This document shows, in pieces, positions 27,707 to 36,348 of a stretch of DNA of 64,000 nucleotides. The translations under genes were made by a program, and so were the position numbers. This DNA is from Luteibacter jiangsuensis (GTDB lineage Bacteria; Pseudomonadota; Gammaproteobacteria; Xanthomonadales; Rhodanobacteraceae): positions 124,001 to 188,000 of the forward strand of contig NZ_JAAQQR010000004.1 in assembly GCF_011742555.1 (NCBI RefSeq). Reading direction: 5' to 3'. The notes under the pieces were generated by a model, which was not told the origin of the DNA, did no database searches, and saw nothing but the letters and a program-made list of their open reading frames with translations. Position 1 is the first letter of the stretch, and the number at the start of each line of letters is the position of its first letter.

Positions 27707-28363
27707 CTACATGGCCCGCCCCGGTCTGACGCCCCACGCCCAGAGCAGGCACAGGCCGGCCACCAGACCACCAAGGTGGGCAAAATGCGCAATGCCTGCG
27801 AGCGTACCCGTGACACCGAAGACGAGCTCAGCCGTGCCGTACAGAATGACAAACAACCACGCGGGAATGCCGATGGGAATGGGGATCAGCATCAGCTTTT
27901 CGCGCGGGAACAGCATGGCGAACGCACCGAGCAGACCGAACACCGCGCCGGAGGCGCCCACCGTCGGATACATGCGATCCGATTCGAACAGGTAGATGAC
28001 GGCCAGCTGCGCCACCGCCGCCGCGACCAGGCAGGTGAAGTAGTAGATGGTGAAACGGCGCGCGCCCATCACGCGTTCGATGAGGCCGCCGAACATGTAC
28101 AGGGCGTACATGTTCAAGACGATGTGCATGAAGCCGCCATGCATGAAGCCGTAGGTCACCAGCTGCCAGACGCGGAATCCGATGCCCGCCACATCGCCGC
28201 CACCGAGGTCCACGGCGATGTCGTGCCCGTACGGCCAGAGGGCGAACCAGCGCGTCAGCGCCAGCGTGTCCTGGTCGCGCAAGAGGTACTGCAGCGCGAA
28301 CACCAGAATGTTGGCAATCAGCAGATTGCGGGTGACCGGCGGCAGGTTCGTCGGCATCGTCAT
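27707..28363 (-). CDS. Rhomboid family intramembrane serine protease
   Basis: 218 residues with six transmembrane helices. The catalytic dyad is S138 in VGASGAVFG and H196 in IAHFAHLGG. The oxyanion-region His/Asn are H80 and N84 in GGFMHIVLNMYAL. It is a compact bacterial rhomboid that would cleave membrane-spanning substrates within the inner membrane; the substrate is unknown. The start is ATG 28363 or 28357; neither has a clear Shine-Dalgarno sequence. It lies 50 nt downstream of the permease gene on the same strand and may be co-transcribed with it. Confidence 0.92.
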   Translation of the reverse strand: MTMPTNLPPVTRNLLIANILVFALQYLLRDQDTLALTRWFALWPYGHDIAVDLGGGDVAGIGFRVWQLVTYGFMHGGFMHIVLNMYALYMFGGLIERVMGARRFTIYYFTCLVAAAVAQLAVIYLFESDRMYPTVGASGAVFGLLGAFAMLFPREKLMLIPIPIGIPAWLFVILYGTAELVFGVTGTLAGIAHFAHLGGLVAGLCLLWAWGVRPGRAM

Positions 28364-28412
28364 GGTTATCCGGCTGGGCAATGCCCAAGGGTGGTCGCGC
28401 GGTCGGTGCAAA

Positions 28413-30017
28413 TCAACCCTTGGGCAGCGCCCGTTCCGAGGCTCCCCCGCCGCCCAGCGATAGAAGCAGCAGGACGACGGCCAACGCGCCATACGCCGCC
28501 ACGAACGGCCAGACCATGGCCTGGGCCGCGGCGTCCAGGGTCCATGGCAGGTACACCGCGCCTATCGGCTCCACCGAATGGATCAGGCCGAACGCCGTCA
28601 GCACGGCGCCCAGCGCCACGATGCCGGCAGCCTTGCGCACGTGCCCGTCGATCATGGCCACTACGAAGCTGGCCCACACCATGGAGGTGATGATGAAGCC
28701 ATTGCCGAGAATCACGATCACGGCCATGACCGGAACACCGTGGCTGGTGTCGGCATACAGCGCGGCAAAGCGAGTCGGATCGACAATGGTCGGGTCGCCC
28801 AGCTTGATCGCCAGCATCCGCGCGATCGCCGGGAAGAAGCTGAAGACCACCGCTCCCGCGTAACGCAGCGGGGTGGCTTCGAACGCTTGCGTGGTGATGC
28901 CTATCGAGACGAACACGAGGATAGGTGCCAGCACCGCTACCGGCAGCAGTTCCACCAGGTTCGACAGATAGCCCAGCACGCCGCCCAGGCCGATCACGAG
29001 GCCGGTCACGAGTGTGTAGCCCGTGCGTGCGCCCATCGCCTTGTAGGCCGGTTGCCCAATGTAGGGTGTGGTCTGGGCTACGCCGCCGCAGAACCCTGCC
29101 ACCAGGGTCGCAAGCGCCTCCACGAGCAGGATGTCGCGGGTGGAGTAGTCGTCGCCCGCGGCGCGAGCGCTTTCGGTCACGTTGATGCCACCCACCACCA
29201 TGAGCAGGCCGAACGGCAGGATGAGGGGAAGGTAGGGCACGGTGGCAGGCAGGCCCTGCAGGAACCCGAGATTGGGCCAGGGAAAGCCGAGTCGCCATTG
29301 CCATGTGCCGGGCGGGTGGTATCCCGTGCCCAGCAGGCCTATCGGTCCCAGGCCGTAGTAGAGCAGCACGCCCACGAGGAAGGCACCGAGCACGCCGGGA
29401 ACCCCGAAGGGCAAACGCCGCTTCGCCACCAGGCAGTACAGCACGATGCCGAGTCCCGCGAAGCCCACGACAGGCACGCGCATGATCTCCACCAGTGGCA
29501 GGAAACCCATCAGCACCAGCGCGATGCCCGCAATCGATCCGAGCAGGCCCGCGCGCGGCACCGAGCGCTGCACCCAGGCACCGAAGAAGGAAAGCACGAA
29601 CTTCAGCACACCCATGACCACCAGTGACGCCATGCCAAGGTGCCACGTGGCCTCGCCGGCGGTGATGTCGTCCATACCCGCGTGGCGATACGCAGCGAAG
29701 GCTGGCCCCAGCACCAGCAACGCCATGCCGATGCTTGTGGGCGCATCGATCCCCAGCGGCATCGCGGTAACGTCCGACCGTCCCGTGCGCGCGGCGAGCC
29801 GGCGGGCCATCCAGGTGTAGGCGAGGTTCCCCAGCAGGACGCCAAGCGCGGTACCGGGGAACATCCTGCGGAAGACCAGATCGGCGGGCATGCCGAAGAT
29901 GCCTACCAGTGCGCTCGCCATGAAAGCCAGCAGCGAAAGATTGTCCACGACGAGCCCGAGCACGCCGTTGAGATCGCCACCCCCGAAACGGCGGCGTGGA
30001 ACGGAATCGATGGCCAT
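28413..30017 (-). CDS. NCS2-like permease (xanthine/uracil transporter superfamily)
   Basis: 534 residues with about 12-14 transmembrane helices. Motifs fitting the NCS2/AzgA-like fold include AMPLGIDAPTSIGMALLVLG in the first repeat and GGINVTESARAAGDDYSTRD in the second, where the acidic residue corresponds to the substrate-site Glu. Substrate cannot be assigned. The ATG at 30017 follows GGAGGTG and shares one base with the stop of the upstream DUF3574 gene (TGATG), so the two are translationally coupled. Confidence 0.75.
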   Translation of the reverse strand: MAIDSVPRRRFGGGDLNGVLGLVVDNLSLLAFMASALVGIFGMPADLVFRRMFPGTALGVLLGNLAYTWMARRLAARTGRSDVTAMPLGIDAPTSIGMALLVLGPAFAAYRHAGMDDITAGEATWHLGMASLVVMGVLKFVLSFFGAWVQRSVPRAGLLGSIAGIALVLMGFLPLVEIMRVPVVGFAGLGIVLYCLVAKRRLPFGVPGVLGAFLVGVLLYYGLGPIGLLGTGYHPPGTWQWRLGFPWPNLGFLQGLPATVPYLPLILPFGLLMVVGGINVTESARAAGDDYSTRDILLVEALATLVAGFCGGVAQTTPYIGQPAYKAMGARTGYTLVTGLVIGLGGVLGYLSNLVELLPVAVLAPILVFVSIGITTQAFEATPLRYAGAVVFSFFPAIARMLAIKLGDPTIVDPTRFAALYADTSHGVPVMAVIVILGNGFIITSMVWASFVVAMIDGHVRKAAGIVALGAVLTAFGLIHSVEPIGAVYLPWTLDAAAQAMVWPFVAAYGALAVVLLLLSLGGGGASERALPKG

Positions 30018-30460
30018 CAGAAGGACACCTCCGCCGGCTGGCTCACGCGAAGCACGGACTGGTCGCCGGTCCTGGCCTTCCATGCCGCGCGGATCTCGTC
30101 TATCGCCATCCGCTGGGCCGGTGTGTCCGGATGCAGCAGCACCACGATCTTCGAACGCAACCGCTCCGGCACGGATTGCCCCTTGCCCTGCCACTGCCCA
30201 TAGGCATCGACCACGGTCAGCCCGCTCGGAAAGCGAGGCGTCACCTCCCGATCGAGGAAGGCGCGCCATCCGGCCTCGTCCACCCCGCTCTTTCCATCGG
30301 CCGCTCCCAGCCCGAAATACAGCTCGGTGCGCACCCACCCTGTCGCCGCGGCGGGATGCGCCGCATCCCCGGCAAGCACCGGCGCGGGAGCCAGGGGACG
30401 CGTTGCACAGCCCGCGCAGGCGAGCGAGATCGATAGCAGAAGGGCTGGCGCAAGTTTCAT
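30017..30460 (-). CDS. DUF3574 lipoprotein
   Basis: 147 residues. The signal sequence MKLAPALLLSISLACAGC ends in a lipobox (ACAGC), so it is a probable lipoprotein. The mature part (TELYFGLGAADG, FLDREVTPRFPSGLTVVDAYGQW, SKIVVLLH) matches what I recall of DUF3574, a small periplasmic alpha/beta domain of unknown function. It is coupled to the permease gene by a TGATG overlap, which suggests a linked role, though nothing in the sequence says what that is. Confidence 0.82.
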   Translation of the reverse strand: MKLAPALLLSISLACAGCATRPLAPAPVLAGDAAHPAAATGWVRTELYFGLGAADGKSGVDEAGWRAFLDREVTPRFPSGLTVVDAYGQWQGKGQSVPERLRSKIVVLLHPDTPAQRMAIDEIRAAWKARTGDQSVLRVSQPAEVSF

Positions 30461-31415
30461 GGGTCCCCTGTGGACGTCCGTACGGCTATGCGTCCGAAGG
30501 GTAGCAGCACTTCCCCGACTTCCGCGAAGACAAAAAAAGGGAGGTGCTTCGCGTAATTCCGGGGTGCGTGGTGCGACCTCCTTTCGCAAGGAACGACGGA
30601 AGTCTTCGCGGCGAGGGGAACGGGTACTGGCAACCGACGGTGCGGGTTGTTGTGGAGAGAGCCGGAGCACGAGCCGATGGTGTGCTCTCGCATCGTCGCT
30701 GACCAAGGCGCTGGGTGCCTGCTTTCGCAGGCACGACGGTCGGTGGGGACGCAGCGAGACCGTCGCGTCGCGCTCTCGTGCGAGCCGCTTCGCTTTGTGT
30801 GGGAGCCGCTTCAGCGGCGATGGCTGCTCGCGGCAAGCGTGCCCGCTGCCGCGGGATCGCCGGCGCAGCCGGCTCCCACAGAGAGCGTCGCGAATCGTCT
30901 CGCGCGCGATGGGGACGCGCTCCTACGACACGCGAGAGACTCCCAACTACCGTCGTGCCTGCGAAAGCAGGCACCCAGCGACTTGAGCGCGAACGGTCGC
31001 CACAGACTGATAGAACGACGCCGCGCCACGCACTACACAACACACCACCGCACCGTCCGATGCCGGCAGCCGTCGCCCTCGCCGCGATGTCTGGAGTCGA
31101 GGGCGTGCGGGCGGAAAAGGCCCGTCAGGGGGCGGGCCAGGACGGCCCGCCGTCTTCGCCGAGGCAGGAGGCCGAGTCGAAGACCCCCGCCCGGACACCC
31201 GGGTCCGCCGCGGCGTAAGCCATCAGACACGAGCCGCGCAGCGGCTCTCCTTTCGCAAGGAACGACGGAAGTCTTCGCGGCGAGGGCGACGGCTGCCGGC
31301 TTCCCGACCACGTACGAGCGCCGAGCGCGAGGCCGAACAGGCGAGCCCACCCTACGAAGCCCAAGCAGCAAGCGCAAAGCAGGAATCCGCAATCCCCGGA
31401 AACACGCGAAGAACC
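30461..31415. repeat. Noncoding repeat mosaic of about 0.95 kb
   Basis: No convincing gene. The region holds: an exact 32-nt inverted pair (30709-30740 and 30947-30978) built on the hairpin CCTGCTTTCGCAGG; an exact 39-nt direct repeat (30579-30617 and 31248-31286) starting TCCTTTCGCAAGG; an exact 26-nt inverted pair (31062-31087 and 31275-31300); and one 83-bp dispersed palindrome at 30798-30880. Aligning these by eye, about 140 nt at 30605-30740 recur, diverged and inverted, at 30947-31087. It looks like nested insertion of short repeat elements. The upstream region of the DUF3574 gene lies at its left end. Confidence 0.75.
30798..30880. repeat. 83-bp dispersed palindromic repeat
   Basis: Starts TGTGGGAGCCGCTTCAGCGG and ends GCCGGCTCCCACA. 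Its two ends are inverted copies (TGTGGGAGCC / GGCTCCCACA), with three internal small palindromes around GCTTCAGCGG, CCGCTGCCGCGG and CCGGCGCAGCCGG. It is the opposite orientation of the copies at 42758 and 42859. Confidence 0.85.
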
Positions 31416-31444
31416 AAAAAAAGAGCCCGGCTTTCGCCGGGCTC
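31416..31444 (-). terminator. Intrinsic terminator of the OmpA-like gene
   Basis: On the minus strand, GAGCCCGGC-GAAA-GCCGGGCTC (31444-31423) is followed by seven T residues (31422-31416). It lies 40 nt beyond the stop codon of the OmpA-like gene. Confidence 0.95.
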
Positions 31445-31484
31445 CTTCTTGTTGCTACCGATCTTGCGAGCGGTTCGGGGCAGA

Positions 31485-32582
31485 TTACTGCTGAACCTGG
31501 AGCTCGGTACGACGGTTGCGAGCGCGGCCTTCGGCCGTGTCGTTCGTGTCGATCGGGTTGTTCTCGCCGTGGCCGATCGGGCCTTCCAGACGATCAGCAC
31601 CGATGCCGTGCGAGGTCAGGTAGTCGTACACGATCTTCGCGCGACGCTCGGACAGGCCCTGGTTGTAAGCGTCCTTACCCACGCTATCCGTGTAACCGGC
31701 AACCGTGACCTTGACCTGCGGGTAACGCTGCAGGGTGTCGACAGCCTGGTCGAGGACGCCCAGCGACTCGCTGGTCGGCTCCTGCAGGGTCGGGCCGATG
31801 TTCGTCTCGCCCTTCTTCGGACGGTCGAACTTGAAGTTGACGCCGCGCAGGTCGATGACGACCTTCTGCGGGCAACCATCCGGGCCGACGATCGTGCCAG
31901 CCGGGGTGGCCGGGCACTTGTCGTCGCAATCGTTCACGCCGTCGCCGTCGGTGTCGAGCGTGGAGCAGTCCGGAGCAGCCGGGGCCGGAGCAGCGGCCGG
32001 AGCCGGAGCAGCCGGCGGCTCGCCGAAGCGCGACACGATCGAGAAGCCGAGGAACCAGTCGCCGTAGCCGTTCTCGCTATCGTTGGTCTTGTCGTCCCAG
32101 TCGTAGCGGTAGCCGGCTTCCACGCGGAAGTCGGAGCTGTCGGTGATGGTCTTGGACACGCCGACGCCGAGCTCGGCGGCCGGGGACCAGCCGTTGTCCG
32201 ACGGGTTGTGGTGGTACGAACCCATCACACCGGCGAGCAGGTACGGACGCCAGCTGTCCCACGCACCAGCGTAGAAGCGGGCGGCAACGCCGTAGCTGTT
32301 GTTCGACCAGTGGCCAACGCCATCGTTGTCGCGCTTGGTGCGGTCGGCAAAGATGTCGATCGACGCGTTGTTGGAGATGAACTTGCCGAAGCCCAGGCCG
32401 TAGTAAACCTGGCGGCTGTTGGTGTTGCGGTCGGTGTCGTTGTAGTAACCGCCAACCGTCGGGGCGATGTACCAGCGGCCGTCATAGCCGTTACCCGCGG
32501 TGTCGGCGGATTCCTGCGCGTGAACGGCACCCACGCCGCCCAGGGCCAAGCCGATCAGCAAAAACAAGCCCTTACGTTTCAT
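31485..32582 (-). CDS. OmpA-family outer-membrane porin with TSP3 repeat
   Basis: 365 residues: signal peptide (MKRKGLFLLIGLALGGVGAV, cleaved HAQ-ES), an N-terminal eight-stranded barrel (about 25-205), and an Ala/Pro linker. A thrombospondin-type-3 calcium-binding motif follows (DTDGDGVNDCDDKCPATPAG), then a C-terminal OmpA peptidoglycan-binding domain (about 255-365) with YTDSVGKDAYNQGLSERRA and GEENP-like GHGENNPIDTND. It links the outer membrane to peptidoglycan. Start ATG 32582 follows GAGGAG. It has its own terminator. The nearly uniform G/C-ending codon choice suggests high expression. Confidence 0.95.
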   Translation of the reverse strand: MKRKGLFLLIGLALGGVGAVHAQESADTAGNGYDGRWYIAPTVGGYYNDTDRNTNSRQVYYGLGFGKFISNNASIDIFADRTKRDNDGVGHWSNNSYGVAARFYAGAWDSWRPYLLAGVMGSYHHNPSDNGWSPAAELGVGVSKTITDSSDFRVEAGYRYDWDDKTNDSENGYGDWFLGFSIVSRFGEPPAAPAPAAAPAPAAPDCSTLDTDGDGVNDCDDKCPATPAGTIVGPDGCPQKVVIDLRGVNFKFDRPKKGETNIGPTLQEPTSESLGVLDQAVDTLQRYPQVKVTVAGYTDSVGKDAYNQGLSERRAKIVYDYLTSHGIGADRLEGPIGHGENNPIDTNDTAEGRARNRRTELQVQQ

Positions 32583-32778
32583 CGGTGTCTCCTCATTATT
32601 GGTATTCGCGTCCGCGCTCCACCCCAGACGGAAATCGCGCGTAGAACTCTTGTCGAATCCGGGGACTTCAGCCGTCCCTCGCTTTGATACCCCTTCAACG
32701 GGCGGCGGCAGTTTAGCAAAAATCAAACAATTGAGCACATGCCAAAAACCGCCGTTCATACTTGAGTCACGGCCATTA

Positions 32779-34230
32779 TCAAGCCGTGAAGAGCGTCATG
32801 AACTCGTGAATGGGCATGGCGTCCAGTTTCTCGGGCGACGAGGTAACGGCCAGCACCTTCTCGACGCGGTCGGCGGGCCACTCGGCACGCAGCGCCGATT
32901 CGAACTTCTTCAGCAGCACCGGGATACCTTCGGCGCGGCGCTTGCGGTGGCCGATGGGGAAGTCGATGGACACTTTCTCCGTGGACGTACCGTCCTTGAA
33001 GAACACCTGGACCGAATTGCCGATATAGCGCTTTTCGGGGTCGAAATAGTCCTTGGTGAATTGCGGATTCTCCACCACCGTCATTTTGTCGCGCAGCGCG
33101 TCGATACGCGGATCGGCAGCCACCGAGTCGTTGTAATCGTCGGCGGTAAGACGGCCGAAAATCAGCGGCACGGCCACCATGTACTGGATGCAGTGATCGC
33201 GATCGGCATAGTTGGCCAGCGGGCCCGTCTTGTCGATGATGCGGCAACCCGCTTCCTGCGTCTCGATCACCACCTTTTCCACGTCGTCGAGGCGGTTGCC
33301 CACCTGCGCGTGCAGCGCCATGGCGCATTCCACCGCCGTCTGGGCGTGGAATTCGGCCGGGAAGCTGATCTTGAACAGCACGTTTTCCATGACGTAGCTG
33401 CCGAAGGGGCGCTCGAACTCGAAGGCGTTGCCCTTGAAGGCCACGTCGTAATAGCCCCAGGTCTTCGCCGACAGGGCCGACGGGTAACCCACCACGTTGC
33501 GGTAGACGGCGTTGATCGCGTGGGTGACGGCGCGGCGGCAGGCGTCGCCGGCGGCCCAGCTCTTGCGCGGACCCGTGTTCGGGGCATGACGGTAGGTGCG
33601 CAGCGCGCCGTTGTCGATCCAGCTGTGCGAGACGGCCGTGGTGATCTGCTCCTTGTCGCCGCCCAGCATGGCCGTGGTGACGGCCGTGGAGGCGAGACGA
33701 ACGAGGATCACGTGGTCCTGGCCCACGCGGTTGAAGCTGTTCTTGAGGGCGTAGCAACCCTGGATCTCATGGGCCTTGATGGCATAACCAAGGACGTCGC
33801 GCACCGTCAGCGGCTTGCCGCCCTCCTTCACCGCCTTGCGGGAAAGGTAGTCGGCCACCGAGAGGATGGCACCGAGGTTGTCGGAGGGATGGCCCCATTC
33901 GGCCGCGAGCCAGGTGTCGTTGAAGTCGAGGTAGCGGATCTGCGTGCCGATGGCGAAGGCGGCCTGCACCGGATCGAGTTCGTGGGAGGTGAACGGCACG
34001 CGGGAGCCGCCGGCGAGCGTGGCACCCGGAACCACGGGGCCGAGGTGCTTCACGCAGTCCGGGAACTTCATGGCCAGCGCCGAGCAGGCCAGCGAATCCA
34101 GCAGCATGTAGCGCGCGGTGTCATAGGCCTCCTGCGAGTCGATGGTGTAATCGGCCACGTAATTGGCGATGTCCACCAGCGGCTGGTCCGGATCGGGACG
34201 CGTGGCGGAACGGATGTCGTGTGCGCTCAT
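32779..34230 (-). CDS. prpD: 2-methylcitrate dehydratase (MmgE/PrpD family)
   Basis: 483 residues from ATG 34230, the same length as E. coli PrpD (483). MmgE/PrpD signatures include DTARYMLLDSLACSALA, DFNDTWLAAEWGHPSDNLG, ALKNSFNRVGQDHVILVRLAS and KSWAAGDACRRAVTHA. PrpD dehydrates 2-methylcitrate to 2-methyl-cis-aconitate in propionate breakdown. The other prp genes are not adjacent: prpC and prpB are 9 kb away and prpE 22 kb away, all on the same strand. No acnD, prpF or prpR is seen in the window. An ATG at 34239 is an alternative start. Confidence 0.93.
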   Translation of the reverse strand: MSAHDIRSATRPDPDQPLVDIANYVADYTIDSQEAYDTARYMLLDSLACSALAMKFPDCVKHLGPVVPGATLAGGSRVPFTSHELDPVQAAFAIGTQIRYLDFNDTWLAAEWGHPSDNLGAILSVADYLSRKAVKEGGKPLTVRDVLGYAIKAHEIQGCYALKNSFNRVGQDHVILVRLASTAVTTAMLGGDKEQITTAVSHSWIDNGALRTYRHAPNTGPRKSWAAGDACRRAVTHAINAVYRNVVGYPSALSAKTWGYYDVAFKGNAFEFERPFGSYVMENVLFKISFPAEFHAQTAVECAMALHAQVGNRLDDVEKVVIETQEAGCRIIDKTGPLANYADRDHCIQYMVAVPLIFGRLTADDYNDSVAADPRIDALRDKMTVVENPQFTKDYFDPEKRYIGNSVQVFFKDGTSTEKVSIDFPIGHRKRRAEGIPVLLKKFESALRAEWPADRVEKVLAVTSSPEKLDAMPIHEFMTLFTA

Positions 34231-34293
34231 GGACTTCACTCGCGAGGGGTTGGGAAAGCCGGCGATTTTAACCGGTGACCGCGGGGGGATGTC

Positions 34294-34322
34294 TTGCCGC
34301 GCTGCACCCCAGCGGCCACAAT
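34294..34322 (+). promoter_or_regulatory. Putative promoter of the riboswitch-terC transcript
   Basis: TTGCCG (34294-34299), 17 nt, CACAAT (34317-34322). This sigma70-like pair lies just before the yybP-ykoY element, so the transcript would start within or immediately upstream of its P1 stem. The position fits, but the hexamers are only partly consensus. Confidence 0.4.
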
Positions 34323-34324
34323 GG

Positions 34325-34475
34325 CGCCACTACCGCCCGAAGGGGAGTAGTTCCGCGGGCCGTCCCGGCCCGCGCGCCACGATCGTCAGTACGGACGCCA
34401 CAGCGTCCCGGTCGTAGCGGCGGCTCGCGCCGGGAACGAGACTTTTGTGGCGACGACGGGCGCGCGTACCCGTCG
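34325..34475 (+). ncRNA. yybP-ykoY (Mn2+-sensing) riboswitch
   Basis: The hallmark conserved blocks of the yybP-ykoY class are present in order: GAAGGGGAGTAG at 34339-34350, CGTCAGTACGGACGCCA at 34384-34400, and AACGAGACTTTTG at 34435-34447. An outer P1 stem can form between CGCCAC (34325-34330) and GTGGCG (34447-34452). Immediately after, CGACGGG-N8-CCCGTCG (34454-34475) makes a hairpin without a T-run, ahead of the AAGGT ribosome-binding site at 34501. Control is therefore more likely at translation than at termination (inference). The class binds Mn2+ and commonly precedes TerC/Alx and MntP genes, exactly the gene found here. Confidence 0.88.
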
Positions 34476-34514
34476 CCGCCGCATGGGTCCACCCGCGCGC
34501 AAGGTCTCCCATCC

Positions 34515-35195
34515 ATGGATTTCCTCACCCCCGAGTTCTTTTCCGGCCTCGCCGCCATCGTCCTGCTCGACCTGGTGCTTGCGGGCGACAACGCCATCGT
34601 CATCGCGCTGGCGGCACGGAACCTGCCCCGACACCTCCAGAAGAAAGCCGTGTTCTGGGGAACCTTCGGCGCCGTTGCCGTGCGCGTCGCCCTCACCTTC
34701 GTGGTTATCTGGCTGCTGAAGCTGCCCGGACTCATGCTGGCGGGCGGTCTCCTGCTGCTCCCGATCGCATGGAAGCTGCTCAAGCCGGGCGAACACGACC
34801 CCAACGTGGCCGCCGCCTCCGGCTTCTGGTCTGCCCTGCGCACCATCGTCGTCGCGGACGCGCTCATGGGCCTGGACAACGTGTTGGCGATCGCGGGCGC
34901 GGCCAAGGGGCACATGGTGCTGGTCGTGCTCGGCCTCGCCATCAGCGTGCCGTTGGTGGTCTGGGGCTCCACCCTGATCCTGAAGCTGATCCACCGCTTC
35001 CCCATCATCATCTACATCGGCGCGGGCGCCATCGCCTGGACCGCCGCACGGATGATCGCGCACGACCATCTCGTCGCCGCGTGGTTCGATGCGCGCCCCT
35101 GGGCACCCTGGCTGCTCGACGCGCTACTGGTCCTCGGCATCTGCGGCGGCGGCTGGCTGTGGGCACGCCGGGCACGGCACAAGGCGCTGGCGTAA
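34515..35195 (+). CDS. TerC/YjbE-family integral membrane protein (putative Mn2+ exporter)
   Basis: 226 residues with about seven transmembrane helices. Family motifs: LLDLVLAGDNAIVIALAARNLP near the N-terminus and VVADALMGLDNVLAIAGAAKG mid-protein, where paired acidic residues in the membrane (AGDN, DN) are thought to coordinate metal. The ATG at 34515 follows AAGGT. The yybP-ykoY riboswitch in its leader supports a manganese role. A GC-rich hairpin (GCCCCGG-CCC-CCGGGGC, 35203-35219) follows the stop but lacks a T-run. Confidence 0.9.
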   Translation: MDFLTPEFFSGLAAIVLLDLVLAGDNAIVIALAARNLPRHLQKKAVFWGTFGAVAVRVALTFVVIWLLKLPGLMLAGGLLLLPIAWKLLKPGEHDPNVAAASGFWSALRTIVVADALMGLDNVLAIAGAAKGHMVLVVLGLAISVPLVVWGSTLILKLIHRFPIIIYIGAGAIAWTAARMIAHDHLVAAWFDARPWAPWLLDALLVLGICGGGWLWARRARHKALA

Positions 35196-35300
35196 ACGAG
35201 CGGCCCCGGCCCCCGGGGCGTCACGCGCTTCCAAGGACTGGGGCCTCAGTGCGAGGTTCTTGTGGTTTTCGGCAGAACAGCCGGAACCCCCAGAGCGAGC

Positions 35301-35325
35301 AAAAAAAGGCCGCCTTGCGGCGGCC
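35301..35325 (-). terminator. Intrinsic terminator of the outer-membrane protein gene
   Basis: On the minus strand, GGCCGCC-GCAA-GGCGGCC (35325-35308) is followed by seven T residues (35307-35301), 25 nt past the stop codon at 35351. Confidence 0.93.
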
Positions 35326-35350
35326 CCTGGATCCCCCGGAACGCGGTGGA

Positions 35351-36205
35351 TCAGAAACGGAAGCGGACGTAGGCCGTCGGACCGTGCACCTTCATGTCGA
35401 GGTTGAGGTCGTAGTTGCGCTTGTCCTGGTTCAGCTTGATGCGGGTGTAGGCGTACTCGGCGCCAAAGCCCACGTTCTGCCACGGGAACCATTCCACGCC
35501 GACGGCAGCATCCCAGATGTGGCCGTTGAGCTTGCCGCCGTTCTTCTTCACGCCGTTGGCATTCACGTACATGCGCCACTCGTCGTTGAAGGCGTGGCGC
35601 CAGCCCAGCTGCAGGTTCGGGGCCCACGCGTTGGCATCGGTGCTGGAGCCTTCGCTGAACGTCTCGCCGTTGACATTGGCGGTACCGAAGATGCTGGCGT
35701 CGACCTTGTAGTACGCCGCGCCGAGGCCCAGGCCGAACACGTCGTCGCCGGTGCCGAACCACCACTTGTAGGCGGCGCTGCCGAAGGTGAACTTCAGGTC
35801 GCCCTTCACCCGCGCCGTCGCATCGATGGGCTGACCGAGGAAGTTGATCTGCTCGGATAGGTTCTTCGAATGCGAGCGGTCCACCTGGTAGTAATCGAAG
35901 GTGAAGCCCTGGTGCTCGCCGATCAGGAAGTCGAGACGAACACGCGGTTCGACCTTTTTCTTCTTGAAGTCGAGGTCGTCTTCGAGGTTCACGTCGCCAC
36001 TGGTGTTGAGGACGCCTGTCTTCGCGCCGATCGTCGTGTCGTTATTCGTGTAGTAGCCACCAACCCAGAGGCTGATGTTGTCCAGCGCGCGCGACTGCGA
36101 CTTCTTGTTGCTGTCCTGTGCGTGCGCGGCCGCGCCGAAGGCGGCGAGCGAAGCGATGGCAAGGCCCGCGGCGAGCTTGGCGTGACGAGGTGGACGTGTG
36201 TGCAT
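35351..36205 (-). CDS. Outer-membrane beta-barrel protein of unknown function
   Basis: 284 residues. The signal peptide (about 1-31, cleaved AHA-QD) is followed by a series of amphipathic strands (LWVGGYYTNND, VRLDFLIGEHQGFTFDYYQV, DVFGLGLGAAYYKV) and a terminal aromatic residue (TAYVRFRF), as expected for BAM-inserted barrels. I do not recognise a named family. An internal Lys-rich stretch (DDLDFKKKKVEP) is notable. Start ATG 36205 follows CAGGGAG. It is the first gene downstream of the five-gene cassette on the same strand, but a gap of about 140 nt and its own Shine-Dalgarno and terminator suggest a separate unit. Confidence 0.75.
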   Translation of the reverse strand: MHTRPPRHAKLAAGLAIASLAAFGAAAHAQDSNKKSQSRALDNISLWVGGYYTNNDTTIGAKTGVLNTSGDVNLEDDLDFKKKKVEPRVRLDFLIGEHQGFTFDYYQVDRSHSKNLSEQINFLGQPIDATARVKGDLKFTFGSAAYKWWFGTGDDVFGLGLGAAYYKVDASIFGTANVNGETFSEGSSTDANAWAPNLQLGWRHAFNDEWRMYVNANGVKKNGGKLNGHIWDAAVGVEWFPWQNVGFGAEYAYTRIKLNQDKRNYDLNLDMKVHGPTAYVRFRF

Positions 36206-36348
36206 TCTGAAAACTCCCTGCAAGGTTTTTGTTCGTAACCCCCGGACGAAAGATTAACGAGCCCTTGCGTGTGCATTCCGTGCACGGGAACCTTCGCGTG
36301 TTCGAAACGCGTTCAGGCAACACTTGGTGAAGCGCATGTGAAATCGCG

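Noticed and set aside
30461-31415. Short open frames in the repeat mosaic
   Set aside because: They consist of translated repeats (Arg/Ala/Ser-rich), lack ribosome-binding sites and occur in several frames equally.
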